Below are positions 17,502-26,510 of a stretch of 64,000 bases of DNA, one piece after another. The DNA lies in assembly GCF_012641265.1 (NCBI RefSeq), contig NZ_JABAHZ010000004.1, forward strand, positions 558,001 through 622,000, given 5' to 3'. Both the position numbers and the translations under genes were made by a program. The notes under the pieces were generated by a model, which did not search any database, was not told the DNA's origin, and saw only the letters and a program-made list of their open reading frames with translations. This stretch comes from Chitinophaga eiseniae (GTDB taxonomy: Bacteria > Bacteroidota > Bacteroidia > Chitinophagales > Chitinophagaceae). How positions within the stretch are numbered: the stretch's first letter is position 1; every line of letters begins with the position of its first letter.

Positions 17502-18389
17502 ATGAAAGTCATTCAATTTACGGTTCCCGTTGCCGAAGAAGGGGCGGTGGTCATACAGGAAGACATTTTACCCTACTTTTATAACTACCTGCACCGGCAT
17601 AAAGAGGCCCAGGTAACCCTCATCATCAAAGGGGAGGGGACGCTGATTGCAGGTAATTATACCCAGCCATTCCGGGCAGGGGAAATTTATGTGATTGGCG
17701 CTAACCAACCCCATATGTTTAAAGGGGATGCCCGCTATTTTGAAAATTTACAGGAGAAGAATATACACGCCATCCATATCTTCTTCGATCATGAACAGGC
17801 GTTGCAGGGATTATTTTCCCTGAAGGAAATGGACAGCGTCCGGAAATTTTTGCAATTAACGGCCAACAGTCTGCAATTACCCGCCATGCACGAGGAAAAG
17901 ATGAAAGCGGAAATTTTAAAGATTTCCCGCCTTTCCGGCGCTGAGCGACTCCTGGCATTTGTAGGCATGCTGGTATATTTTTCTAAACAGGTGAAAGACT
18001 GGAAGTCGCTATCCACCGGCTTTTCCCGCCATTCCTACAGCGAATCGGAAGGCTTGCGCATGAATGATATCTACCAGTACACGCTGGAACATTATGCAGA
18101 AAATATTTCGCTCAGCCAGATTGCCGGAGTGGCGCATCTTACGACTTATGCCTTCTGTAAATACTTTAAAAAACATACCCGCAAAACCTACCTCGAATTC
18201 CTGAATGAAATCAGGATCAACGTAGCCTGTAAGAAAATTATTAACGGCGATTTCGATAGCATTGCTGCAGTGGCCTATGCTACGGGGTATAACAATCCTA
18301 TTACTTTTAACCGGGTGTTCCGGAAGGTGACAGGGATGTCGCCTTCTGCCTATGCCAGGCAATATCGCTTTGAAGAAGTGGCGGAATAA
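17502..18389 (+). CDS. AraC-family transcriptional regulator with N-terminal cupin
   Basis: DNA-binding regulator of 295 residues. Residues 1-110 form a cupin-like sensing domain (HRHKEAQVTLIIKGEGTLIAG, GEIYVIGANQPHMFKG). The last 100 residues hold the two helix-turn-helix units of the AraC/XylS family: ISLSQIAGVAHLTTYAFCKYFKKHT and DSIAAVAYATGYNNPITFNRVFRKVTGMSPSAY. The cupin suggests control by a small ligand such as a sugar. Its target cannot be read from this window. It converges with the radical SAM operon and shares a terminator-like hairpin with it. Confidence 0.9.
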   Translation: MKVIQFTVPVAEEGAVVIQEDILPYFYNYLHRHKEAQVTLIIKGEGTLIAGNYTQPFRAGEIYVIGANQPHMFKGDARYFENLQEKNIHAIHIFFDHEQALQGLFSLKEMDSVRKFLQLTANSLQLPAMHEEKMKAEILKISRLSGAERLLAFVGMLVYFSKQVKDWKSLSTGFSRHSYSESEGLRMNDIYQYTLEHYAENISLSQIAGVAHLTTYAFCKYFKKHTRKTYLEFLNEIRINVACKKIINGDFDSIAAVAYATGYNNPITFNRVFRKVTGMSPSAYARQYRFEEVAE

Positions 18390-18394
18390 AAATA

Positions 18395-18439
18395 GCCTTT
18401 GGCAATTGACCGGAAGCAACCGGTAAAATTACCAAAGGC
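18395..18439. terminator. Bidirectional hairpin between AraC gene and radical SAM gene
   Basis: Outer arms GCCTTTGG/CCAAAGGC enclose an inner CCGG-AAGCAA-CCGG stem, placed between two convergent stop codons. There is no long T-run, so strength is uncertain. Confidence 0.6.
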
Positions 18440-18447
18440 CGTATCAA

Positions 18448-19743
18448 TTAGTGGGCAAAATCGCTCATATAATCGCCGGTAATACGTTCCATAGGTGGGT
18501 TAAAATAACCGAATTTAACGTCCGGGAATTCTTCATGTATCAGTTCCTGTAACTGCTTTACCCCCAAGCATTCGCCGGTTTCAGTAACGCCCAGCTTACC
18601 CAGGTACCAGTCAGGATCAATATTGAAGTTGCGCCATTGGATCATGTTCAACCCCGTTTCCTTAATCAGTTTACGCAGTGCTTCATATTCGTCGGCGCTA
18701 TCGGTCATACCCGGAAATACAAAGTAGTTGATGGAAGTCCACCCGCCAAATTCACGTACCACCTTCAGGCTCTCTACAATATCATCGAAAGTATAATTAT
18801 TAGGACGATAGTACGGCGTATAGTATTTTTCCTGGGCAGAGTTCAAACTTACACGGATACTGTTCAAACCTGCTTCACACAAGGCTCTTACGGCATCTGG
18901 TTTACTTCCGTTGGTGTTGATATTGATACTGCCTTTAGGCGTATGCTTGCGTATTTCAATGATCGACTCACGAATGGTTTCCCACATCAGTAAAGGCTCT
19001 CCTTCACAACCCTGGCCAAAGCTCACGATGGGGTAAGGGGCTGTTTCCAGGTGAGGAACCGTATATTCCACGATTTCTTCGGCAGTAGGTTTAAAGCGTA
19101 ACCGGTCCTGCGTGGATACAATGCTTTCTTCTTCCGGCTGGAAGGAAATACAACCTACGCAATTGGCGTTACATGCCGGTGAAGAAGGAATCGGGCATTC
19201 CCATCTCCCCATAAAATAATTACGGGCAGCAGGACATTCATAAGTCAGCGCACAGTTTTCGGCCAGGTGTTGTACCAGGCGGTTATGCGGATATGCTTCC
19301 TGTAAGGTTTTTACCCCTTGCTTTACTTTTTTGGCATCAAATCCTGCGCATTCCTGGCGGATATCGGCTTCAATGCGGGTTGCCGGGACATAAAATTTAC
19401 CATCGAGCCAACCCACAGCGGTATAGCAAAACAGCGGCAGGGTAGGCGCATCGGGCATGGTTTCGTAGGCAGCCAGGTAAAAGCCGGTATGTGCCGGCGG
19501 AATAAAGGCGGCTACAGCCCATCCCTTTTCACAAAGCTGCATGTCGCCGGTTTCGGCATTGATGCCAATACCGCGGCGGCCAGGCAACTCATACAGATTA
19601 CCTCCTTCCGGTAATTCAATCCATTCATCCGCTTCTACCGGCCATGCATCCCAGCCGCTACGGCCGGTAACATACATGCTGGTATCTTCAAAAATATTTC
19701 CTTTACCGTCGGAATATAATATGTAAGGTGTCTGTTTTAACAT
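18448..19743 (-). CDS. Radical SAM protein of unknown function
   Basis: 431 residues. The radical SAM cluster motif CNANCVGC is at C191, C195 and C198 (CX3CX2C), unusually far from the N-terminus. About 185 residues come before it, including three more cysteines (C164, C170, C183) that could bind a second iron-sulfur cluster. After the motif: SFGQGCEGEPLL (glycine-rich SAM-binding region), SININTNGSKPDAVRAL and GLNSIRVSLNSAQEKYY, the usual TIM-barrel strands. The substrate is unknown. It is the last gene of a tight minus-strand unit after a ureohydrolase-family gene and a membrane protein, with 16-nt gaps. Confidence 0.85.
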   Translation of the reverse strand: MLKQTPYILYSDGKGNIFEDTSMYVTGRSGWDAWPVEADEWIELPEGGNLYELPGRRGIGINAETGDMQLCEKGWAVAAFIPPAHTGFYLAAYETMPDAPTLPLFCYTAVGWLDGKFYVPATRIEADIRQECAGFDAKKVKQGVKTLQEAYPHNRLVQHLAENCALTYECPAARNYFMGRWECPIPSSPACNANCVGCISFQPEEESIVSTQDRLRFKPTAEEIVEYTVPHLETAPYPIVSFGQGCEGEPLLMWETIRESIIEIRKHTPKGSININTNGSKPDAVRALCEAGLNSIRVSLNSAQEKYYTPYYRPNNYTFDDIVESLKVVREFGGWTSINYFVFPGMTDSADEYEALRKLIKETGLNMIQWRNFNIDPDWYLGKLGVTETGECLGVKQLQELIHEEFPDVKFGYFNPPMERITGDYMSDFAH

Positions 19744-19759
19744 CGGGTGATTTTATAAA

Positions 19760-20347
19760 TTATTGAACCCTGCTCTGAAAGAAGGTATTTAATGCTGCTC
19801 TCTGTTCCTGCCCTGGCTCATCCAGTACTTCCAGTTGCAAAATCTTGTTGTTCTTATAGTCCATTGTCAGCAGGTCGTTCCGCAAAATTACGTTATTCAG
19901 TTCGTTCCAGCCAACCAGCCTTTTAGAAAAGAGGGTAGGCAGGGTAATACCGGTATTGTCCATCGTTATATAGGAAGGCTGGAATATTTTGTACTCCATC
20001 CAACCTACATAGGCCATACAACAGCCTACTGCAAATAATAAAAGCGCTGTAACCGGGTACAGGTGCGACAGGAAATACAGGCTGCCGGTGAAGCAGATAA
20101 AGGCTTCTATCATCCTTGCTACCGTATTGGCTTCTGTAAACTTTTTGAATTTCTTCATCATAAAAGGGAAGCCAATACAGGCTATTCCTATTACGAGGAA
20201 GAAGAATACCAGGAACCAGTTGGGCTGCGGACTACGGTACACGCCAATGGCATTAAACAAAAACAGTATGCCGGTAAGGCCATGCATAATCGGTAATAAC
20301 CGTATTCTGCTGCTGGTATTCGGATGCAGGATGCGCAAGCGGTGCAT
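19760..20347 (-). CDS. Four-helix membrane protein with a PH-like C-terminal domain
   Basis: Unrecognised inner-membrane protein of 195 residues. Hydrophobic helices appear near residues 18-36, 44-62, 83-98 and 101-117 in two hairpins. The soluble C-terminal part (about 120-195: ITMDNTGITLPTLFSKRLVGWNEL and onward) resembles the bacterial PH-like domain found after such helices, an inference from pattern only. Middle gene of the ureohydrolase-radical SAM unit, 16 nt from each neighbour, which suggests a shared process. Confidence 0.7.
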   Translation of the reverse strand: MHRLRILHPNTSSRIRLLPIMHGLTGILFLFNAIGVYRSPQPNWFLVFFFLVIGIACIGFPFMMKKFKKFTEANTVARMIEAFICFTGSLYFLSHLYPVTALLLFAVGCCMAYVGWMEYKIFQPSYITMDNTGITLPTLFSKRLVGWNELNNVILRNDLLTMDYKNNKILQLEVLDEPGQEQRAALNTFFQSRVQ

Positions 20348-20363
20348 GAATAGAAATGTAAGA

Positions 20364-21407
20364 TTAAGAATTAGAACTGATCAACAGGTTACAGAGCTTA
20401 AACAGTACCCGGGCACCCACATTGGCATCCCACTCATCATGGGAAGCGCTCACTTCATTCAGGTCGAAGCCAATCAGTTTACGCCCGCTTTCCAGCACAC
20501 GTCTGAAAAGATAATAAACCTGTTCTGCTTCAAAACCACCAGCCACCGGTGTTCCGGTATTGGGGCATAATTTCGGATCCAGTCCATCTATATCAAAGCT
20601 GATATACACCTGTTGCGGTAAGGCATCCACAATGCTATCGCAGATGGACTTCCAGGTTTCGCCTTCGAATTGTCTTTCTTTGATCTGTTTATCAAAAAAG
20701 GTCACTACCCGACCTTCGCTGTTATTGATATAATCTACTTCTTCTTCGCAATAGTCGCGGATACCTACCTGCACCAGTTTGCTGAGCTGCGGTACTTCGG
20801 CCAATGCGTTAAACATAATAGAAGCATGTGAATAGTGGAAGCCTTCATAAGCGTCGCGCAGATCGCAATGCGCATCGATTTGCAGGATACCGAATTCACC
20901 CTTGTTTTCGCCGATGGCTTTGAAAAAGCCCAGGGGCGTGCTGTGGTCGCCGCCCACGAGGCCAACCAGTTTACCTTTTTCCAGTAAAGCCTTGGTTTGG
21001 TTGTATACCCATTCGTTCATCGCACGGGTACCATTACCCACATCTACCAGCGTTTTCTTCAGGAATTCGTTTTCGGAAATATCTCCCCCTTCAGTCAGGA
21101 ATTTCAGGTACAACTCCGCTTCCTTACGCAGGTAATCGCTGCGCAGCAAAAGGTGCTTATCTGGTTCACGCATGTAAAAACCCTGTTTCCAGCCATCTTT
21201 TATATCCGCATCGTAAAGGTCTACCTGGAAAGAGGCGCGGAAAATATGTTCTGGTCCACGGGCAGTACCGTTATTATACGAAACCGTTACTTCCCAGGGA
21301 ACTGGTAATAATACCAGGCGCGCTTCTTCTTCAGAAAAAGGTAAGCCGAAAACGTTGTTGGACAGCAGGCCAACTGAATTAGGGTCAAATTGAGATAAAT
21401 CTGCCAT
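20364..21407 (-). CDS. Ureohydrolase (arginase/agmatinase/formimidoylglutamase) family protein
   Basis: Binuclear manganese hydrolase fold, 347 residues. The metal ligands are visible in GGDHSTPLG, LQIDAHCDLRDAYEG and YISFDIDGLDPKLCPNTGTP, the three signature motifs of the superfamily in the usual order. Substrate (arginine, agmatine, formimidoylglutamate or other guanidines) cannot be decided from sequence alone. First gene of a minus-strand unit with a membrane protein and a radical SAM protein, divergent from ccmE. Confidence 0.92.
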   Translation of the reverse strand: MADLSQFDPNSVGLLSNNVFGLPFSEEEARLVLLPVPWEVTVSYNNGTARGPEHIFRASFQVDLYDADIKDGWKQGFYMREPDKHLLLRSDYLRKEAELYLKFLTEGGDISENEFLKKTLVDVGNGTRAMNEWVYNQTKALLEKGKLVGLVGGDHSTPLGFFKAIGENKGEFGILQIDAHCDLRDAYEGFHYSHASIMFNALAEVPQLSKLVQVGIRDYCEEEVDYINNSEGRVVTFFDKQIKERQFEGETWKSICDSIVDALPQQVYISFDIDGLDPKLCPNTGTPVAGGFEAEQVYYLFRRVLESGRKLIGFDLNEVSASHDEWDANVGARVLFKLCNLLISSNS

Positions 21408-21501
21408 GATAAAATCGTACTTTTCTAAATTCGGCGCAAAGATAGGATTATGTTTACTTCCAGCCTTCCTTCTCCTAAAAAGAATTGCCTTTTATATAAA
21501 A

Positions 21502-21535
21502 TTTGCCGTAAGAAGGTCATTTTGACGTAATTTTG
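21502..21535 (+). promoter_or_regulatory. Promoter for ccmE
   Basis: TTTG at 21502-21505, then 22 nt, then TAATTTTG at 21528-21535. This matches the Bacteroidota consensus TTTG/TTG then 17-23 nt then TAnnTTTG. It would give a leader of about 100 nt before the ATG at 21641. Confidence 0.55.
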
Positions 21536-21640
21536 CCGATCGATCGGAAACAATTAGAGAAGAGCAAACAGGACGGAAGTGTAATCGTGTGCTGGTAGTG
21601 GGTTTTGCCGCTTATGTCAAATAGGGAAGATAATTTTCAT

Positions 21641-22039
21641 ATGAAAAAAACAAATATTATTCTGCTGGTGGTAATTGCAATTGCAATTGGAGTGATCGTC
21701 ACAATGGTGGGAGATTTCAGTACCTATGAAACTTTCGCAACCGCAAGGGAAAAGGAAGGGAAGGAGTTCCATGTTATCGGGAAGCTCGACACCCTCCACG
21801 CCATGAGCTATGATCCAACAAAAGATGCTAACTTGTTCAGCTTCTATGTACACGATAAAACCGGGGAATCACATAAAGTAGTATTCTACGGAGCTAAACC
21901 TACCGACTTTGAAAAAGCAGAGTCTATCGTGCTCACCGGTAAAATGGAAGGCAACGAATTCCATTGCAGCAAAATACTGATGAAATGTCCTTCCAAGTAT
22001 AAGGACGACCAGGTTGTCGTAGGCAATAAACAACTGTAA
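21641..22039 (+). CDS. ccmE: Cytochrome c maturation haem chaperone CcmE, CxxxY variant
   Basis: Periplasmic haem chaperone anchored by one N-terminal TM helix (about 5-23); 132 residues. It carries haem from the CcmABCD side to CcmF. The OB-fold core runs from about 35 to 112 (FHVIGKLDTL, KVVFYGAKPTDF, IVLTGKMEGNEFHCSKIL). The haem-binding motif, HxxxY in enteric CcmE, reads CPSKY here (C116, Y120), the CxxxY variant known from some other bacteria and archaea. An upstream ATG at 21605 would put 12 polar residues before the TM, so the ATG at 21641 is chosen. ccmF follows after 106 nt. Other ccm genes are not nearby. Confidence 0.9.
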   Translation: MKKTNIILLVVIAIAIGVIVTMVGDFSTYETFATAREKEGKEFHVIGKLDTLHAMSYDPTKDANLFSFYVHDKTGESHKVVFYGAKPTDFEKAESIVLTGKMEGNEFHCSKILMKCPSKYKDDQVVVGNKQL

Positions 22040-22145
22040 TTTAATTGTTTGAGGGTTTTACAGGCGATCAGCTTACTTCCAGAAGTGAGCCGGTATCGCA
22101 TGAAAGCTTTCAGATGCCGGAATATTCACATCTCAGAGGAATTTT

Positions 22146-24626
22146 ATGAAGTTTGTAGGGGAACATTTACTGCCAGGCCAGATAGGCCACTTCTTTGCCA
22201 TACTGGCATTTGTAGCATCCATGGTAGCCACCGTGGCTTATTATAATGTGGTTAAATTAAAGGATCCCGCTTTACAGGAGTCCTGGAAAAGACTGGCCCG
22301 CTGGTCTTTTATTATACAATCCGCCGCAGTGATTGGTGTTTTTGCCTGTCTGTATCATATTCTGTATAATCACTATTTCGAATATAAATATGCCTGGCGC
22401 AATACTTCCCGCGACCTGCCTATTCAATATTTATTATCCAGCCTCTGGTCCGACCAGGAAGGTAGCTTCCTCCTCTGGAGCATCTGGAACAGTATCCTGG
22501 GAGTGATCCTGATCCGTACTTCCAAAAAATGGGAGGCCCCGGTAATGACCACCTTTTCCCTGGCACAGCTGATTATGGCCAGCATGCTACTGGGTATTTT
22601 CATCCTGGGGTATAAAGTGGGCAGCAACCCGTTCATGCTCCTGCGCCAGGCAGCTGAAAATCAACAGGCGCCCATATTCCAGACACCTAACTATATGGAA
22701 CATATCCATGATGGTAATGGCCTGAATGTAACCCTCCAGAACTACTGGATGGTGATACACCCGCCAATCCTGTTCCTGGGCTTTGCTTCCATGATCATCC
22801 CGTTTGCCTTTGCTTTTGCCGGCATCTGGACCCGCGACTACACCGGCTGGGTAAAACCAGTACAACCCTGGGCACTCTTTGCTGTGGCGCTCCTGGGTAC
22901 CGGTATTATGATGGGGGCTGCCTGGGCATATGAATCACTGAACTTTGGCGGCTACTGGGGCTGGGACCCGGTAGAAAATGCTTCGCTGGTGCCCTGGCTT
23001 ACCATGGTAGCGGGTGTGCATACCCTGCTGGCTTATAAATCGACCGGCCACTCGCTGAAATCTAGCGTATTCTTCTTCTTCATCTCCTATATCCTGATCC
23101 TCTACTCTTCTTTCCTGACCAAGAGTGGTGTTTTGGGAGATACCTCTGTACACTCCTTTACAGATATGGGAATGACCGCCCAACTGCTGTTTGCCATGCT
23201 GGTATTTACCATACCCTCTATTGCATTGCTGGTTATGCGCAGGAAAGAAATTCCAACTGTGCGGAAAGAGGAAAGCAGCTACTCCCGCGAGTTCTGGTTG
23301 TTTGTAGGTTCCCTGATCCTGCTGATTGCAGGTATCCAGATTACCTTCACCACTTCTATCCCGGTTTGGAATAAATTACTCAGCGCTACCGGGTTGAAAA
23401 CATTGTTTAAAATGAATGACATCGCGCCACCATCGGATGTTATTTTCCACTATAATAAGATCCAGGTATGGATTGCCATTGTACTGGGCGTATTGACCGC
23501 CATTGTGCAATTCATGAAATACAAAGACACCCCGCGCGGACAATTGACCAAGAAGCTGGCCGTGCCTACTGTTCTGGCATTGCTGCTCACCGGCCTGGTA
23601 GCCTGGAAAGGAACCATCACCTACGACAACTATGGCGCAGGGTTCCTGACAGCCATTTACCTGATGCTCTTTGCCAGCATTTACGCGATCACCGGCAATT
23701 TCGTGTACATATTTTCCGGGCTGAAAGGCAAACTCAAAAACGCCGGCGCTTCTGTGGCGCATATTGGTTTTGGGATGGTATTGCTGGGCGTGTTAATCTC
23801 TTCATCCAGGATGGAAGTAATTTCCCTGGATAAGATGAGAATGCTGAATGATGGTTTCTTTAGAAAGGAAAGCAAGCAGAATCCGCGTGAAAATATCATG
23901 CTGCCGAAAGATGTACCGGTTCAGATGGGGGACTATCATGTCACCTATGCCGGCGACTCCATCGCACAAGGCGATCCGAAAACTTATTACATTGTACACT
24001 ACGAGAAAAAGGATAAACAAACGGGTAATATCCTGGAGAAATTTACCCTTTACCCGGATGCGTTTGTAAACAGGAAGGAAAATGCTATTTCTTCCAATCC
24101 TGCGTCCCGCCACTATCTGACCCGCGATATCTTTACTTATGTATCGGCTGCGCCCAATAAGGAAGAAGAAGCAAAAGCGGATACTACCGCATACGTGACG
24201 CACGAAATTAAACAAGGCGATTCCATCTTCTTCTCCAAAGGGTTCATGGTGCTCAAGGGATTAAATACCAAACCGGAAAGCCGCAACTATATTCCGCAAA
24301 ACGGAGACTTAGCAGTGGGAGCAGAACTGGAAGTATATACGCAAACAGACGATCACTTTAAGTTACAGCCTATTTACTTTATCCGCGACAGCAGCTACCA
24401 GTACAGTGTGGAAGACACCCTGGCGCCATTGTCGCTGAACGTAAGGTTCTCTAAGATTTTGCCTGCGGAAAATAAGGTTGAGCTGAAAGTAAAAGAATCG
24501 ACTGGCTTCAACGATTACATTGTAATGAAAGCCATGATATTCCCTTATATCAATGTACTGTGGCTGGGCGTAATCATTACGATTATAGGTACTGCCATGA
24601 GTATTTTCCAGAGAATAAGAAGATAA
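22146..24626 (+). CDS. ccmF: Cytochrome c maturation protein CcmF
   Basis: Large inner-membrane haem lyase component that attaches haem to apocytochrome c. 826 residues with many TM helices. The haem-handling WWD-type motif is present as GGYWGWDPVENASLVPWL (about residues 272-289), with flanking VIHPPILFLGF and the later SFLTKSGVLGDTSVHSFTD, all typical of CcmF. The C-terminal periplasmic domain (about 590-800) precedes a last TM. It sits downstream of ccmE as in ccm operons. An intrinsic terminator follows. Confidence 0.94.
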   Translation: MKFVGEHLLPGQIGHFFAILAFVASMVATVAYYNVVKLKDPALQESWKRLARWSFIIQSAAVIGVFACLYHILYNHYFEYKYAWRNTSRDLPIQYLLSSLWSDQEGSFLLWSIWNSILGVILIRTSKKWEAPVMTTFSLAQLIMASMLLGIFILGYKVGSNPFMLLRQAAENQQAPIFQTPNYMEHIHDGNGLNVTLQNYWMVIHPPILFLGFASMIIPFAFAFAGIWTRDYTGWVKPVQPWALFAVALLGTGIMMGAAWAYESLNFGGYWGWDPVENASLVPWLTMVAGVHTLLAYKSTGHSLKSSVFFFFISYILILYSSFLTKSGVLGDTSVHSFTDMGMTAQLLFAMLVFTIPSIALLVMRRKEIPTVRKEESSYSREFWLFVGSLILLIAGIQITFTTSIPVWNKLLSATGLKTLFKMNDIAPPSDVIFHYNKIQVWIAIVLGVLTAIVQFMKYKDTPRGQLTKKLAVPTVLALLLTGLVAWKGTITYDNYGAGFLTAIYLMLFASIYAITGNFVYIFSGLKGKLKNAGASVAHIGFGMVLLGVLISSSRMEVISLDKMRMLNDGFFRKESKQNPRENIMLPKDVPVQMGDYHVTYAGDSIAQGDPKTYYIVHYEKKDKQTGNILEKFTLYPDAFVNRKENAISSNPASRHYLTRDIFTYVSAAPNKEEEAKADTTAYVTHEIKQGDSIFFSKGFMVLKGLNTKPESRNYIPQNGDLAVGAELEVYTQTDDHFKLQPIYFIRDSSYQYSVEDTLAPLSLNVRFSKILPAENKVELKVKESTGFNDYIVMKAMIFPYINVLWLGVIITIIGTAMSIFQRIRR

Positions 24627-24647
24627 CCGGAGATATTTAATAAAAGG

Positions 24648-24686
24648 AATCCTCCAGCGGCTGGTCCGTTGGAGGATTTTTTCTTT
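24648..24686 (+). terminator. Intrinsic terminator after ccmF
   Basis: AATCCTCCA ... TGGAGGATT stem (9 bp) with a 13-nt loop, followed by TTTTTTCTTT. It starts 22 nt after the ccmF stop. Confidence 0.8.
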
Positions 24687-24757
24687 ATTAAATGTTCGCG
24701 CTGTGTATGGCATATCAGAAATCTTATCTACATTTAATCTTATTAAAAATCCTCGTA

Positions 24758-25759
24758 ATGCCCAGGTGGTTACGTATATCCCTCATCGTTATTGCCACGT
24801 TGTCGGTGGTATATCTGTTGGGTCCCAAACCAGCAGATCCGGTATATAGTCGTGCCTTACCGCCCGTTCCGGCGGCCGGCCCGGCGCTCGACAGCTATAT
24901 AGCCGCGAAAGAATCCCGGCACCTCCTCAAACCTGATAACCAGGCCCGCATCGTGTGGCAGGACTCAGGATTCCACAAAACACCTTATGCGGTAGTATAT
25001 CTGCACGGCTTTTCGGCCAGCCAGGAGGAAGGAAACCCTGTGCATCGCAATTTTGCGCAAAAATTCGGCTGTAACCTATACTTGTCGCGGCTCGACGGGC
25101 ATGGCATCGATACCAGCGATCCCTTGCTGCACATGACGGCAGAAGGCTTATGGAAAGATGCAGAGGAGGCATTGAGCATAGGAAAGGCGCTGGGTGATAA
25201 AGTTATCCTGGTGGGCACTTCTACCGGTGGCACCCTGGCACTCAAGCTGGCAGCTGCATATCCCAAAGATGTATATGCCGTGATCAATATGTCGCCCAAT
25301 ATAGCGATCAATGACAACCTCGCGTTCCTGGCCAATAATCCCTGGGGACTACAGCTGGCGCGGCTTGTTAACAAGGGCGATTTCAGGCGGGGAAAAGATA
25401 CCAACCCGGAAGTGGCTAAATACTGGTACAACAGTTATCGCCTGGAAGCAGTGGTACAGCTGGAAAGCCTCCTGGAATCCTCTATGACGAAGGAAACATT
25501 TGAAAATATCCATCAACCGGTGCTCAACTTATATTACTATAAAGATGAAGAACACCAGGACCCTACCGTAAAAGTATCCGCTATCCTGCAAATGGAAGAA
25601 GCATTGGGTACCCCTGCCTCCCTGAAAGAAGCCATCCCTGTGCCCAATGCCGGCGGGCATGTAATGGGATGCTCCCTGGTGGCACATGATGTGCCTGGAG
25701 TAGAAAAGCTTATCAGTGATTTCGCTATAAATAAGCTTAATTTGACACCCATCCAGTGA
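24758..25759 (+). CDS. Alpha/beta hydrolase
   Basis: Alpha/beta-hydrolase-fold enzyme, 333 residues, with an N-terminal TM or signal helix (ISLIVIATLSVVYLLG). Motifs: VVYLHGFSASQEEG (oxyanion HG loop), the nucleophile elbow GTSTGG (Ser in the middle), and a late GGHVMG histidine. The likely acid is an Asp in the C-terminal third (YYYKDEEHQD). Substrate unknown, possibly an ester or lipid. ATG at 24758 is chosen because it puts the hydrophobic helix near the N-terminus; an ATG at 24692 is also open. Confidence 0.85.
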   Translation: MPRWLRISLIVIATLSVVYLLGPKPADPVYSRALPPVPAAGPALDSYIAAKESRHLLKPDNQARIVWQDSGFHKTPYAVVYLHGFSASQEEGNPVHRNFAQKFGCNLYLSRLDGHGIDTSDPLLHMTAEGLWKDAEEALSIGKALGDKVILVGTSTGGTLALKLAAAYPKDVYAVINMSPNIAINDNLAFLANNPWGLQLARLVNKGDFRRGKDTNPEVAKYWYNSYRLEAVVQLESLLESSMTKETFENIHQPVLNLYYYKDEEHQDPTVKVSAILQMEEALGTPASLKEAIPVPNAGGHVMGCSLVAHDVPGVEKLISDFAINKLNLTPIQ

Positions 25760-25837
25760 CACTATTTAGTTAGCCGCGAATCTGAAATCTTTTATAACTT
25801 GTGATAACATTATATATAGAAGCAACGTTAGGTATCT

Positions 25838-26464
25838 ATGCGGTTCCGTCTTAAACAATTTCTTGTTTCCACTTTCCTGTTAATGGGCCTATCCCTTTGC
25901 TATACAAGGACGATGGCACAGGAAGCGCATGGAGCGGACGTAATACCCTTACACGCCATTGTAGTAGGAAAAGACACCATCCCCGTTATCACCCTCGCGA
26001 TTGTGGATGTGGTAGAAAAAATGCCGAAAGCACTGCGTAAAGAACGGGAACGCTGGAGCCGCCTGCGTAATGCGGTATATGTAACTTATCCCTACGCCCG
26101 CTCAGCTGCCCGGGTATTAAAAGACGTAAACAGCCGCCTGGCTACAATGAATAGCAAAAGAGAGCGTAAAGCTTACCTGGCCACTAAGGAAAAAGAACTG
26201 AAAGCCGAATTTGGCGATAAGCTGGAAAACTTGTCCGTGTACCAGGGAAAAGTGCTGATGAAACTGATAGACCGGGAAACCGGGCAGAATTGCTACGACA
26301 TTATCAAGGAACTGAAAGGCGGATTTAATGCCCGCGTATGGCAAACGGTGGCCTTTTTCTTTGGTGGCAACCTCAAAAGCGACTACGATAAACAAGAAGA
26401 CCACGATATAGAAATCATCGTGCAGGAGCTGGAAATGTACCAGCACTACCGCGCCTACAATTAA
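25838..26464 (+). CDS. DUF4294 family protein
   Basis: Exported protein of 208 residues: signal segment FLVSTFLLMGLSLCY, then a mature domain starting HGADVIPLHAIVVGKDTIPVI. The pattern DTIPVITLAIVDVV, the RLRNAVYVTYPYA segment and the Lys/Glu-rich helix KRERKAYLATKEKELKAEFG match the Bacteroidota DUF4294 family. The family has no known function. The next gene (a small plug-like protein) starts 46 nt later on the same strand. Confidence 0.8.
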   Translation: MRFRLKQFLVSTFLLMGLSLCYTRTMAQEAHGADVIPLHAIVVGKDTIPVITLAIVDVVEKMPKALRKERERWSRLRNAVYVTYPYARSAARVLKDVNSRLATMNSKRERKAYLATKEKELKAEFGDKLENLSVYQGKVLMKLIDRETGQNCYDIIKELKGGFNARVWQTVAFFFGGNLKSDYDKQEDHDIEIIVQELEMYQHYRAYN

Positions 26465-26510
26465 TTCAGCTATCTTCGTAATATTCGCCTGAATCAGAAA
26501 AGGGACTATT

